From Aphrocallistes beatrix (Eukaryota > Porifera > Hexactinellida > Sceptrulophora > Aphrocallistidae), in the NCBI GenBank assembly GCA_963281255.1, contig OY725493.1, positions 2,821,857 to 2,885,856 on the forward strand: 64,000 nucleotides of DNA, in the 5' to 3' direction. The translations under genes and the position numbers were made by a program. This document shows, in pieces, positions 1 through 10,499 of this stretch (the first letter of the stretch is position 1; the number at the start of each line of letters is the position of its first letter). The notes beneath the pieces were generated by a model. That model had not been told where the DNA came from. It did no database searches and saw only the letters and a program-made list of their open reading frames with translations.

Positions 1-410
1 AGTTGAACGTCTTCGTATTCGCTTATTAAATGGGAGGCTTGGAAAACCATATGAAACCCCATCGATTACCAGAGATTATTTAACTGAATAAATAAGTGAA
101 GTTAGCATCTCTGAAGAATGGTTAAGGAAGATAGTTCCGTGGTTAAAATTGCACGGAATCAAATCTCCCAGCGCTAGGTCAATTGTATCTGGCATTGATG
201 ATATTTATCCCTTATTTTCTGTAACTAAACTGAAATTACAGCATAAGATCAAGACGTATGATGGAGAAGAGGAAGGCAGTGATGCTACCGGCTATGTCCA
301 AACAGATACTGAGGTCGTCTTTTTCAACGACGTTCAGTCATTAATAGAACATACCGATCGACTTCATCAACTAGTTAGTTTCGATGGGGCGTTGATCACG
401 GGAAAGGATA
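1..410 (+). pseudogene. Unrecognised coding remnant cut by a MITE
   Basis: A short open frame (about 95-100 codons, from roughly 107 to 410) has the composition of real protein: mixed hydrophobic, acidic and basic residues and no low complexity. It contains the stretches EEWLRKIVPWLKLHGI and DTEVVFFNDVQSL. A frame in the first 90 bases ends in TGA or TAA before it. The frame runs straight into the inverted-repeat element at 411, whose bases supply its last residues (VHPR). I do not recognise the family. It may be the 3' part of a transposon gene, since an integrase exon lies 2 kb downstream on the same strand. Confidence 0.3.
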
Positions 411-743
411 CAGTGCACCCTCGCTAATCCGAACCTCGCTAGTCCGAACCCTCGCTAATCCGAACACTTCATTCTTACAATCCGAACACCCGAAATATAA
501 TCTTATTCGCCTCTATGCCTTAAATCAACGTTTATAATATTATATATTTCAATAAGATTGAGAAACCTCATTAAAGAAGCAATTATAACAAATTATTATC
601 CTTAATATTCTAACAATACAAATTTTTTATAGTTAATACCCCATTGAATTAGTGTTATTTCACTAATCGGAACAAATTCACTAATCCGAACGATTTTTTC
701 GATCATTGGCACAGAGCTGTTCGGATTAGCGAGGGTGTACTGT
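411..743. mobile_element. MITE, pogo/Tigger-like termini, TA duplication
   Basis: The ends are mirror images: CAGTGCACCCTCGCTAATCC on the left, and GGATTAGCGAGGGTGTACTG on the right. TA flanks both sides (409-410 and 744-745), as expected for Tc1/mariner/pogo insertion. A CTAATCCGAAC motif is repeated several times near each end. There is no coding capacity. A second copy lies at 25780-26111. Confidence 0.8.
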
Positions 744-1700
744 ACTTAAAAGTTGTATTACAACAATTATATACCTGATTATATAGTAGATAGTATCAAA
801 GCGTGTTTATTAGTAGCAGTCACCAACGCACCGGAAACCCGTTCAAATCTAAGACAGATTCTTGGTATTTTCCCATTTTTAGACTTAACAGATCCGAGAC
901 ATGTATTCATGCTATCGTTGTACTTACTGCTGGACTAGTGAACAAGAAGGTGTACCCAGGACTTGGTTGCATTATAATGCGATGGCAGAAATGCTAATCA
1001 AAGAATATGGATCTGATAGCAAATTTGCAAAAAAATGCTATGGCGTGACAGCACAACCAATAATACAATTCGATGATCCTAATCGGGCCTTCCCTATCGC
1101 CGCAGTTCACACACAACTTGGTTTGCGGATAAACTTATTGATAAATTTGCAAAAAAGCTTCTAGAAGAATTAGATCATCGGCATTTGCAGTTGGACACCA
1201 AAAGCAATATCATGGCAGAGCCTATACTGGAAAAGCAAGTTTGACGATATTAGATAATGCAAACAAGATAAATTTAGTTAACTTAACATTTTATTAATTG
1301 AAAATTAAATATATTTTTATTAATTAATGTTAATTACTTTATTTCCTGTTTTGGTCGCTGCTTCGAAATTGTTACACGCTATCTGTGGGAAAATTCTCAA
1401 AGAAGATTGGAAACAAAAAGCTCCAATCTTTCATCAGCGAATATGAAAAGTTCAGAGTCCTTCTCAAGGCGAATGCTGTTCTTCATTACCAGACGACAGG
1501 GGATTGGCCCGAATATTTAATTAAGAGTAAATCTATTCAAGGTGATGAGAGTGAATGTAAAAAAATCAAAATCGCAGTACAAGCTTTTACAAAGCCAACG
1601 GTAAAGTTTCACATCCTATTAAATCATCTCGAAGACTATCTCGTTGATGAAAAGTGCTCCTCCCAATTGATATTCGATATTTAGCGATCGAAATTGGTCC
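744..1700 (+). pseudogene. Decayed coding fragments, family unknown
   Basis: Several short plus-strand frames carry protein-like sequence, notably about 960-1150 (with YNAMAEMLIKEYGSDSKFAK) and 1385-1684 (99 codons, with FISEYEKFRVLLKANAVLHY). They are broken by stops and frame changes. I recognise no domain. They may belong to the same lost transposon as 1-410 and the integrase exon at 2332, but nothing proves this. Confidence 0.25.
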
Positions 1701-2331
1701 AGGATTTCCATTTCTCTGAGGTCTGACTACCGATACGCTTTGGAGGATAGATTTGTTTTATCACAACTTGATAACCACCATGGATGCGCAATATCAGAGC
1801 TACCCAACTCATTTCGTTCATGGGCCAAATTGAATGCTTAGTGATGAGTATCTGGCCAAATTGGAAATTATTTTTTCTAACTTATATACTACAAAGGTAA
1901 TTCAGTCGAAGAAATGTAATAACTAACATCGTTATTTAAATAATAAAGATACTGGATATAATTACTTTTTATAATTCACACTCTGTAGAGATACTGGAAA
2001 AATTCAATTTTAAACACTAGAAAAAATATCCAATGAAGTGTGAATGGGTATCCCATCGATCGCGGACCAGGAAAATATGTCTGCGTGCCGTATGTTGTGC
2101 AGGCCTGCCCAACATCTATAGTAACTTGATACCATCATAACTTCAGCTTGAATATAATAACCATTATAACGTGATACAGTGAGTATATTTTATGTCATGG
2201 ATTATCTATTATTTTGTCAACTTTACTACCACTCAAATTAGTTACTTAATATTATTTCGATTTTTAGTTCACTCATCTTATTTTTTATATCTTAGAGTTA
2301 TTATGTACATCCGTCCATTCATTATTTTTAG
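1701..2331. other. No gene seen
   Basis: AT-rich sequence with stops in all frames. The last bases (ATTATTTTTAG, to 2331) look like the splice acceptor of the following exon. Nothing else is supported. Confidence 0.5.
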
Positions 2332-2478
2332 TTGATGGATCCAACTGAGCACGGTAATATACGGAAGTACTTATCAGATGGAACCTTTCCAGTCGACATC
2401 CAAGATGGACTTAAGTACGCTCGTGCTTATCGTCGGAAGGCTTCGCATTATTATGCTGAAGGAGAGATTCTCTACCAG
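2332..2478 (+). pseudogene. Exon of a Ginger/KRBA2-like integrase, upstream of the zinc-binding exon
   Basis: The 49-codon exon is bounded by a good acceptor (TTTTTAG, ending at 2331) and a consensus donor (CAG then GTAAGT at 2479), phase 0 on both sides. It reads GNIRKYLSDGTFPVDIQDG, then YARAYRRKASHYYAEGEILY. From memory, this order (a YL..G.YP segment, then basic FRRKA, then a G.LY ending) precedes the HHCC zinc-binding exon in Ginger-type and KRBA2-like integrases. That exon exists at 12167-12340 and 62974-63147, also in phase 0. The matching downstream exon is not found here, because a Ty3/Gypsy remnant begins about 400 bases later. It is therefore an orphan exon, probably a transposon relic. 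Confidence 0.5.
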
Positions 2479-2850
2479 GTAAGTATATTTGCATCGAATA
2501 ATTCCACATATTAGAATAGAAGTCCCAAATAATTCTGGTGTTTTGGGATGGAATTGAAAGAATTATATACTGCGAATCCAAGCGTTTAAAACGATATTTA
2601 TACTGAATCCTGGATGCGGAGGGGGCATTTAATTAAGGTAGAGATACAGATCGTAAGGTGTCCATGGCATTTTCATTCTTGATTGGGGGCTCTATGGCAT
2701 TTTAAGTAGACATAATTTCATCTTCTCAAACACATTTAATACCTTCCTTATTGTGACCTGGCGAAAAATATAAGTCGGTAGGTAGTACCTGTCCAGAACC
2801 AATACACCATTGTATACTTGTGCAGTACGTAGTATTGATGGACGACGGTC
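2479..2850. other. No gene seen
   Basis: This stretch follows the donor of the preceding exon. It contains scattered stops and no motif. Minus-strand frames at 2690-3004 are shadows of the zinc-knuckle region. Confidence 0.4.
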
Positions 2851-3170
2851 TTTCGGAAGAGGAAGAGTATGAAGATTGACTTGTTTTGAATGTGGAAAGG
2901 ATAGCCATTTTGAAAGATATTGTTGCAACAAACGCCAGATGAATAGACAAATTCGATGTTGTAACTGTGGGAAACTGGGTCACATTGCAAAAGATTACCA
3001 TCAATCTTTGGTGGGACAGTATTTGAACTACAGGTGACCCATCGGGAGGGCCGAGATGAGGTTCCAGAAGTTTTAAGTATGGCTCAACCTACGTCACCAA
3101 TGATCACTGACTATGTTGCTTTGCCAAACCTGTTGAATCCTTATACATTACAATCGGAATTGTTTGGGAA
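2851..3170 (+). pseudogene. Ty3/Gypsy gag nucleocapsid remnant (two zinc knuckles)
   Basis: From about 2882 the plus strand encodes CFECGKDSHFERYC, a perfect C-x2-C-x4-H-x4-C knuckle. A second knuckle follows about 22 residues later, CCNCGKLGHIAKDY, whose last Cys is replaced by Tyr. Tandem CCHC knuckles mark the nucleocapsid end of gag in LTR retrotransposons. The pol remnants at 4201-7098 lie downstream on the same strand. The frame is not open to either side, so this is a decayed copy. Confidence 0.7.
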
Positions 3171-3171
3171 A

Positions 3172-3950
3172 ACTACTTAGGGCGTTCAATATGTTCCAGG
3201 CCCAACTTTATAATTCGAAAGGCAACTGAAACCGTGTATTTTAAATTCTTTTATTGTATTCGTTAGAGAATTATCTTTCTACTGGCAATTTGATTTGCTG
3301 TGATAATATAATTATTGTGGTTAGTACACACGATTTATACACCCGGTTTACGGTCCTTGTACTTATGGAGAGTTTTAGCTTAATATTTGATGTATTACAG
3401 TTCTGAGCAAACTTAGATTAAAACTAATCTCTCCATTGAATTCTGCAAATCAAATAACATAGATATTGACTTCTTTGAACTCTCTAATTTTAAGCTGGGG
3501 GAATAATGTTTTTTTTGCAATTCACTGACACTTTTGTCCTACTTTTAAGTGGCAAAAAATTGGGAAAAATCCACCATAATTAGTATAACATCTTTTTATC
3601 ACAAAATATTCAACTGAACACCTCCAGGTTGCATCTTCTCCATGCCTTCTTGATTATTTTACATTTCAACGATATTATTTAACAATTTTGAGGAATTTTA
3701 TCCATACAAATTGTTTTCCAGTCTTTTTCAATGGGGGCAAAATTGAAATTTTTTATAAGGTCCGTAAACCGGGTCTATAATCGTGTGTGCTAACCACAGT
3801 AATTATATTAATAAATCACAGCAACCAACATACCAGTCGAAGCATAATCCTGCAACGAATTCATTAAACGAATTGAAAATACTTTGTCTTTGTTACCTAT
3901 TGACATATAAAGTTGGGCCTGGAACATATTGAACGCCCTAAGTACAATGT
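3172..3950. repeat. Inverted-repeat (fold-back) element inside the gag-pol region
   Basis: The sequence around GGGCGTTCAATATGTTCC (3180) recurs in reverse complement at about 3940. The outer arms enclose a tighter pair: TTATTGTGGTTAGTACACAC near 3314, mirrored by GTGTGTGCTAACCACAGTAA near 3785. The central 3370-3740 part (with TTAGATTAAAACTAATCTC) is shared, diverged, with 50506-50900 and with 54590-54885 plus 55367-55545. It is therefore a dispersed repeat family, not a gene. The minus-strand frame at 3808-4095 is not recognisable and overlaps one arm. Confidence 0.6.
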
Positions 3951-4200
3951 CATGCTCGATAGCGGTTAGTATAATTGATAATAGTATTCTATGACAGGAC
4001 TCGAAACTCGTGCTCAATTTATCCAGACAAAACTTGATTACAGCTTCAGGAAATAGAATGAAATCACTTGGCGAGGCAGAATTATAAATCACCATAGGGA
4101 AGCATCATTTTAATCAAACAATTGTCGTAGTCTCTTCCTTAATTGAGAGTTGTGTCTTGGGAGTGGATTTTTCGGTTAGCACAGAGTGAGTTTGGATTTT

Positions 4201-4863
4201 AGCCAAGGACTATTATTGGACCCAATCTAGGGGTAGTAGGCGAGCATAAGAAATCCGATACGATATTGTACACATTTCCCATTCATGAAGAAAAGGGACC
4301 ATGTTCTGAGCTAAATACAGTTGAGGGCGGTAAGATAGAGTTAAAAGAAGATTGGGAATGTCGAGGTGCAGTTCCTGAACGCATTGGCCCAAGTTATGAG
4401 CTTCCAGAATGTGAACCATCATTCTTAGATCTGGTCGAAAAGTACAGAGATTTATTTAATAATATTTCAAGTGTGGCTCATGTGAATGAGTTTATGATTC
4501 AGACCATTGACTCCAGACCTATTAAAGTTCCACCTAGACTCATACCTCAGGTGTATTGTGAAGAAGCAGTCTCAAATCAAGGAAATGTGTGACCGAGGAG
4601 TAATTAGTGTCTCAAACAGCCCATGGCTTGCTCCTCCAGTTATGGTAGGAAAATAAATTCGTTTTTGCACATACTATAGAAGTTTAAACAAAATACTTAA
4701 GATAATCATCACACAAGACGCATACCCATTACCTCTGCCCGACCAGGTATAATATAAACTAAGCGGAATGGAATATTTCTCCAAACTCGATTTAAACTCG
4801 GGATATTGGCAAAAACATGTAGTCAAGTGTGATTCTCTCCTGGCCCGGTGTTTTAATGGAATA
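4201..4863 (+). pseudogene. Ty3/Gypsy pol remnant: protease-RT linker and reverse transcriptase N-terminal half
   Basis: The plus strand encodes FLDLVEKYRDLFNN, then after a frame change SNSPWLAPPVMVGK, RFCTYYRSLNK, DAYPLPLPDQV and YFSKLDLNSGYWQ. These are the classic consecutive blocks of Ty3/Gypsy reverse transcriptase (fingers and palm up to motif A, LDL). Frameshifts near 4560 and an in-frame stop near 4655 show decay. The frame stops at 4863, where a Helitron-like element (4864-5923) interrupts it. The catalytic YxDD block reappears on the far side at 5930. Confidence 0.8.
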
Positions 4864-5923
4864 CAAGCGCGCTTCGCTTGCTTGCGCTGCCGCGGCTTGG
4901 GGAACGCAGTGTCCGCAGAGTCGCCCTGCGGGGCCTGGAGTTACTCAATCTAAACTATTTTGGGAATTTTTTTCCTTTATACGTATATATTGTAAACAAA
5001 GGTCAACGAATAATTTTTCATATGGATCCGAAAATATGATATTCGAAATCTACACCACTGAAAACCCCATGTCAACCGTTTAAAGCAAGTTTCTAGCATA
5101 TTTTTGAGATTTGTTTACTTCATGTATCTATTGTAAACAAAAGTAAACAAATTAATTATCAAACTTACTCGAAAATATTATATTCGAATTCTACACCCTG
5201 GAAAACCCCATGTCAACCGTTGGAAGCTAGTTTCTAGCCTATTTTTGTAATTTGTTTACTTTATGTATCTATTGTAAACAAAAGTAAACAAATAATTTAT
5301 CATATCGATCTGAAAATATGATATTCGAAATCTACACCCCTGAAAACCCCGTGTCAACCATTGGAAGCTAGTCTCTAGCCTATTTTTGTAATTTGTTTAC
5401 TTTATGTATCTAATGTAAACAAAAGTAAACAAATAATTTATCATATCGATCTGAAAATATGATATATGAAATCTACACCCTGAAAACCCCATGTCAACCG
5501 TTGGAAGCTACAAGCTAGTCTCTAGCATAATTTTCAAAATTCGTCAAATCGTGTGAAAATATGTATATAAAGGTGTGAAAATATACAAATAACCTTTTTA
5601 TTAACTGCCATACACTATAATATATAATTGAGACATTTATATAAGTTATTGCTTTGAAGTATTAATTACAATTACAGCCTACAGTATTGTCGTGTAATGA
5701 TTTCTATTGTGAGAGTGAAGCCGTACATAGTATTGTATAGAAAAGGTGTGAAAAATTGTTTTCCATTTTTTGCAGAGGTGTGAAAATTTCGCTTAGATTT
5801 TTAATCCTAGATTCATCATTTGACACCTACATGCCAATTTTCGTATCTCTACGACTTGCCAATTCTTCAATCAATTCGGACAAACAAACAAACAAACAAA
5901 TCCTAGCGTTTTAATATATAAGA
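4864..5923 (-). mobile_element. HelB-1, Helitron-like non-autonomous element
   Basis: Read on the minus strand it begins TCTTATATATTAAAACGC and ends AAGCGAAGCGCGCTTG. The flanking bases are A before and T after, as expected of insertion between A and T, and there is no duplication. The 3' end folds as CAAGCG/CGCTTG. Internally a unit of about 150 bp (TTTGTTTACTTTATGTATCT through GAAAACCCCATGTCAACCG) is repeated about four times in tandem. Other HelB copies have two or three units. It splits the reverse transcriptase of the Gypsy remnant, so it is younger than that element. Confidence 0.65.
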
Positions 5924-6490
5924 TTGTAGCGACAATTTCATTGATGACATTCTCGTATTTTCTAAGGACGTGGAATCTCATCAAGCAGTTTTAAAGGCCA
6001 CATTAGTAAGACTACGAAGCCACAAATTAACATTATGAGGTAAAAAGTGCAAAATTGGAAAAAGGTCAATCACTTATTTAGGCCACACATTTTCACGCGT
6101 TCTCTAAATGGGTCGAATGTTATCCTATGAAAGATCAACGAGCAGAGAGAGTCACAAATATTATTGTCGAAATATTTTCTCGGTTAGGGATCCCTGAATT
6201 CTTACACTCGAACCAAGGTCGAAATTTCGAATCGAATTTATTGAGGGAAACAATTCGCTAGGAAAACAAAAACACATACAACAACTTATCACCCTCAAGG
6301 CAATGCGTTGGTGAAACGAAGTAATCGCACACTCCTGCAAATGTTGAGATGCTACACCGGAAAGTATTATGATTGGGAGAAGTACTGACATTGAGAAATT
6401 AGCTTCCTTGATAGACTTTGTAGAAGAACATAAGGTTGAAACACAAAAACGCCAAAAGGATTATTACGATCGTCGATGACCAAGTGTTAT
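5924..6490 (+). pseudogene. Ty3/Gypsy pol remnant: end of RT joined to integrase
   Basis: Immediately after the HelB insertion the frame encodes FIDDILVFSKDVESH (the YxDD catalytic block, with Tyr replaced by Phe) and then SITYLGHTF. About 10 bases later it jumps to integrase core sequence: SKWVECYPMKDQRAERV, then IFSRLGIPEFLH, NQGRNFES and TYHPQGNALVKRSNRTLLQ. RNase H and the integrase zinc finger are missing, so there is a large internal deletion. The second catalytic Asp is lost (HSNQG where HSDQG is usual). The element is dead. Confidence 0.75.
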
Positions 6491-7100
6491 TATCGATTCC
6501 GCATAGTGGGGTATCTTCAAATTAGATGATAGGTGGGAATCAGGATGGAAGGTAACAATAGTTATAGGACCTGTCAAGTAGTGTACATTAATACTATGTT
6601 ACAACCTCACATACGTACAACGTTCAAATGTTAGGAATGAGTTATGACTTCCGCTCGATGTATAATGCGACAAGGTATCCTTTACTTGATGCCAGTGGTA
6701 CTCCTCGTCTTAGAGAGCAGCACCGCACACTAAGTAGGATACTCGGACTACCTTCGAACCTGGAACAGAGTTTCTTGAATCGTTCTGGAAGATGGGAAGA
6801 ACCCTTTAAAGATGAAACGATCAGTTTACTGGAAATCAATGGATACTTCACCGCAATTTCAATTAGATGAACCAGGGGGCAATAATGGAAAATCAAAATA
6901 CAAGTGTTCAGGATAATTATTGCAGTCCGGAAAAAGTATTATCCCCATGTTTTGGGAGTCCTGAAGTGATAAGAGATACTCCAAATCTACGGGGGTAATG
7001 CCTGTCAGAGTAGCGGGAGAGGAAATCAAAATGTACTCCCTCAACGAGACAGACGTCAACAAACATTTAGTAGTAGACTACCATTTGTATTAGGGGGAGA
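6491..7100 (+). pseudogene. Ty3/Gypsy pol C-terminal remnant
   Basis: Protein-like pieces with stops continue in the order expected of the integrase tail: HKVETQKRQKDYYDRR near 6430, then KLDDRWESGWKVT near 6520. The open frame at 6628-6870 is probably part of the same tail region but carries no domain I know. The stretch ends in the purine run AGGGGGAGA at 7092-7100, a plausible polypurine tract. Confidence 0.5.
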
Positions 7101-7340
7101 TGTATAGCAGAACTCATGCAGTACTAGTTGGGAGATTATCTATGCACATAAGGTAGGAGATTATCTACACATATTCCGCGCTCACACAATATGCTGAGAT
7201 TAACTATTAAGTAAGAGTTTGCATGTAAATTACAGTTATGAGATTTGCATCGTTAACTTGTCAACGATAAGATTTTTCGATATGTTTGTCATTCCGATAT
7301 ATCAGTGTTAAACCTTGGAGGAAGTGCGTCCTGATTTTTA
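7101..7340 (+). repeat. Candidate 3' LTR, truncated
   Basis: Directly after the purine run at 7092-7100 the sequence starts TGTATAGCAGAACTCATGC, the usual position and TG start of a 3' LTR. GGAGATTATCTA is duplicated nearby. I find no matching 5' LTR, and the right end is cut by a HelA fragment at 7341. The assignment rests on position only. Confidence 0.35.
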
Positions 7341-7495
7341 TCTTCACTATTAAAACTCGAATAATATATATGTAACGAATTGATTGAAGAAACTGCCAGG
7401 CACAGAGTGCTGATTTTGGCATGTGGGAGTCTTTTGGCTATGGCTCCACTAAGTTCTGACCTCAGACGAAAATGTCGACTCATCAATAATTCATC
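7341..7495 (+). mobile_element. HelA fragment (5' end only)
   Basis: Starts with the family terminus TCTTCACTATTAAAACTCG, followed by a short AT tract and TGTAACGAATTGATTGAAG. It is truncated after about 155 bases. An open frame across it recurs in other copies and is not a gene. Confidence 0.6.
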
Positions 7496-8269
7496 ACTTG
7501 TACTATTTTTGTTATCTTGATCCTTCTTTCGTGGCACTGAGAATCACGTTTTGGAATGAATTTATTGTGGTTCTATACTTAGTACATTATTAAAATGATT
7601 GCAGATCTAACTCGATCCTCCTTCCCCTACAAAACTATGATAGTTTTATAAATTAAACAATACATATTAAAGTTTCTAGAAAATTGTTCGTCACATGTAG
7701 ATGTTCTCTGTACAATTTTTACACACGTTACAGGGTGGGAAAATCAAGACTTATTCACTCAACGAGTAAAATGAATATCGATTAATTCAAACATGTATAC
7801 TTCACATCCCATTAACACATAATTATTACAGTGAATGCAATTTTATTAATCAATCAGCACTAGTGACCCTGGGGTCATTTCTTTTTTGTAGCTCCTAACC
7901 TGTTAAAATATAACAAGTTATAACAAGTTCCCACAAGGTTGAACACTTTCAAACTACCATCTCATACCACAAATGCCATCATATACAATGGTGATAACTC
8001 GTGACATGTGGCATAGGGTAGCATGCTGAAAATACTTAATCTTGAAGGAGTGTATTTAAATTGAAAGCTTATAAAATGAGTATTTGGATGTGAAGAAAAC
8101 GAATTTTAATAAACCAGATTTAGTGGATCTGTTACTGATTAAATTTTTATTTAAAGGACGATGTCAACCGAAAATTGAAAGGTGATTTATTCATTTCCCC
8201 ATTGCATGAGACACTCCACAATACGATGAAGAGACATATGTGCCCAGCTATAACCGTTCTATTATCGGT
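7496..8269. other. No gene; fragment of a MITE interior at about 7925-8130
   Basis: The part from CCCACAAGGTTGAACACTTT to about 8130 matches, diverged, the interior of the MITEs at 27779-28255 and 54888-55364 (including GCCATCATATACAATGGTGA). No terminal repeats remain. The rest shows nothing recognisable. Confidence 0.45.
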
Positions 8270-8627
8270 TCAAAAGATGACACTCTTTTGAAAAAAATTA
8301 CCAATTTTGTCAATTTTTTAAATTATGATGCGTAATGATGACGTCATAACATGGTGATGAGTCATCATTTTTGATTATAATTGTGTCATATGTGAGATAT
8401 ATTAATATACAGATTCTATCAAAATTCAGCCTTCTATCACTTAAAATGGCTGAGTTATGGTCGAAAAACGGAAATTTCTCATCATAAAAAAAGTGACAAT
8501 GACGTTATAATTCCATGATGAGTCGGCATTTTCGTCTGAGCTCAGAACTTACTGGAGTCATAGACAAAAAACTCCCACATGCCAAAAATCAGCTTTCTGC
8601 GCCTGGCAGGTTCTTCAATCAATTCGT

Positions 8628-8666
<39 letters not shown>

Positions 8667-8816
8667 TATATATTTATATGCCTATAATGACTTGGGGTCA
8701 AAGGTATAAATAGAAATGACCCTACTTTCATTTTCAATTTCAATTCACTTTCAATTCAACATTCCTAGGCAAATTAGGGATATATACAAACATTAATCGA
8801 GTTTTAATAGTAAGGA
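8270..8816 (-). mobile_element. HelA copy, one end truncated
   Basis: Carries the family body (GATGCGTAATGATGACGTC, CAATTCGTTAC), the (TA)n tract at 8629-8660 and the terminal block ending AATAGTAAGGA at 8816. The GC-rich end is missing. The next HelA copy begins at the very next base. A small GAAAGTGAA-rich element sits between the TA tract and the terminal block. Confidence 0.65.
8684..8782. mobile_element. Small GAAAGTGAA-rich element
   Basis: About 100 bases with GACTTGGGGTCAAAGGTATA at one end and repeated TTTCAATTCACTTTC-type units. Relatives lie at 9127-9243, 11495-11585 and 59640-59758, with the same order of units and the shared TATAAATAG segment. It has no coding capacity. Confidence 0.55.
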
Positions 8817-9440
8817 CAAGCGCGGTTCGCTTGCTTGCGTTGCGAGGCTGGCGGATAATTTGTGTCCGCCGGAGGCGCCCTTTGGGCGCCTGTGGTCACC
8901 ATTATTTAGTTATATGGGAGATAACATCTCTAAATATGTCTGTCCTACAGTTACAATCGATATCGCACGAAAAATCACCAGATTTGTCAATTTTTAAAAT
9001 TTTGATGCGTAATGATGACGTGTGATGAATTACCATTTATTTATGATAGTTATATTATATGTAAGATATATTAATATACACATTCTATTAAAATTTCAGC
9101 CTTTATCATCTAAAATGTTAGTTAATTATCCCTACTTGGACTCTGAATGTTGAAGTGAAAGTGAAAGTTAATTGAAAGTGAATTGAAAGTGAAAATGAAA
9201 GTGGGATTTTTCTATTTATACTTTGTACCCTAAGTCCAAGTAGGGTTATAGTCGAAAAACTGAAATTTCTAATTATAAAAAGGTGACAATGACGTCATAA
9301 TTCGATGATGAGTTGACATTTTCGTCTGAAGTCAGAACTTAGTGGAACCATAGCCAAAAGACTCCCACATGCCAAAATTCAGCTTTCTGCGCCTGGCAGT
9401 TTCTTCAATCAATTCGTTACAGATATATATATATAGTATA
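8817..9440 (-). mobile_element. HelA copy carrying a small insertion
   Basis: Begins CAAGCGCGGTTCGCTTGCTT and has the paired hairpins of the family (GGCGGATAA..GTGTCCGCC, then GGCGCCC..GGGCGCC). It has the GACGTC-rich body and the CAATTCGTTAC block, then a short TA tract directly joined to the next copy at 9441. The normal GAGTTATGGTCG segment of the body is interrupted at about 9127-9243. Confidence 0.7.
9127..9243. mobile_element. GAAAGTGAA element inserted in HelA
   Basis: The ends CCCTACTTGGACT and AGTCCAAGTAGGG are inverted repeats. The element interrupts a body segment that is continuous in other HelA copies, with TTAT on both sides as a possible 4-bp target duplication. The interior is repeated GAAAGTGAAAGTTAATT. 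Confidence 0.6.
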
Positions 9441-10405
9441 CAAGCGCGGCTGGCGGACACTTTGTGTCCGCCGGAAACTCCCTTCGGTCGCCTGGGGTCA
9501 CATTGGTTAATTATAAGGGAGATAGCATCTCTAAATATGTCTGTCCTATTGGTACAATCGATATCACACGAAAAATCACCAAATTTGTCAATTTTAAATT
9601 TTTTTGATGCGTAATGATGACGTCATAACAAAGTGATGAGTCATCATTTTTTGATGATAGTTGCATCATATGTGAGATATGTTAGTATACAGATTCTATT
9701 AAATTTTCAGCCTTCTATCTCCTATAATGGCTGAGTTATGCTCGAATAACTCTGTTGCTTAACTTTTGAAAATGTGACAATGACGTCATAATTCCATGAT
9801 GAGTCGACATTTTGCTCTGAGCTCAGAACTTACTGGAGCCATTTAAAAAAGACTCCCACATGCCAAAAATTAGCTTTCTATGACCGGCAGTTTCTTCAAT
9901 CAATTCGTTACATATATATACAGTGGAACCTGTATATAACGGCCACCTAAGGGACTGCACAAAATTGGCCGTTATACACAGGTGGCCGTTATATACAGGT
10001 GATTGTCTTAATCCCCAAAAGGTATCAACGTAGTGAAATGAATATCAAGCTTTAGAAATCTATTACTTGAAGTAATATAATGAAACTTGTTTATCGTTCG
10101 TAACAGGTTCTGTCATAAACACATAAAAGGTGATGGTAGTTATAGACAGGTAGTGACTATTCTAGACAGATAATGGCCGTTATACACAGTTTTTGGGTCA
10201 GTAAGGGACTGCAAATGGGTGGCCGCTGGCCGCGTTGAGCAGGTGACCGCTATACACAGGGTCAATATTATGGAATTTCAGACGGGACTGTTCAATGGTG
10301 GCCGCTATAGACAGGTGACCGTTATGCAGAGTGGCCGTTATAGCAGGTTCGACTGTATATATATATACACATACACAAACATTAATCGAGTTTTAATAGT
10401 AAGGA
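9441..10405 (-). mobile_element. HelA copy with a MITE in its TA tract
   Basis: Starts CAAGCGCGGCTGGCGGACAC and ends AATAGTAAGGA. The body is typical. The (TA)n tract between CAATTCGTTAC and the terminal ACATTAATCGAG block is split by the MITE at 9921-10355. A second, partial copy of the terminal block follows at about 10429-10460. Confidence 0.75.
9921..10355. mobile_element. MITE, CAGTNGAACCTG family, TA duplication
   Basis: Left end CAGTGGAACCTGTATATAAC, right end TATAGCAGGTTCGACTG, inverted relative to each other and flanked by TA. The interior repeats GGCCGTTATACACAGGT many times in both orientations, so it folds strongly. A sister copy is at 58875-59096. Confidence 0.75.
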
Positions 10406-10499
10406 TATATATACTACTATATACACAAACAAACATTAATCGAGTTTTAATAGTAGGATAAGGGGTGTTGTATTTTATATTAAAAACGATTATTCTTAT

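Noticed and set aside
3808..4095. 95-codon minus-strand frame
   Set aside because: It overlaps the arm of an inverted repeat, half of it recurs in broken form at 3180-3300, and it has no recognisable domain.
5930..6490. Treating the RT end plus integrase as one intact pol protein
   Set aside because: RNase H is absent, a stop interrupts the RT tail, and the second catalytic residue of integrase is replaced, so it is a deletion remnant.
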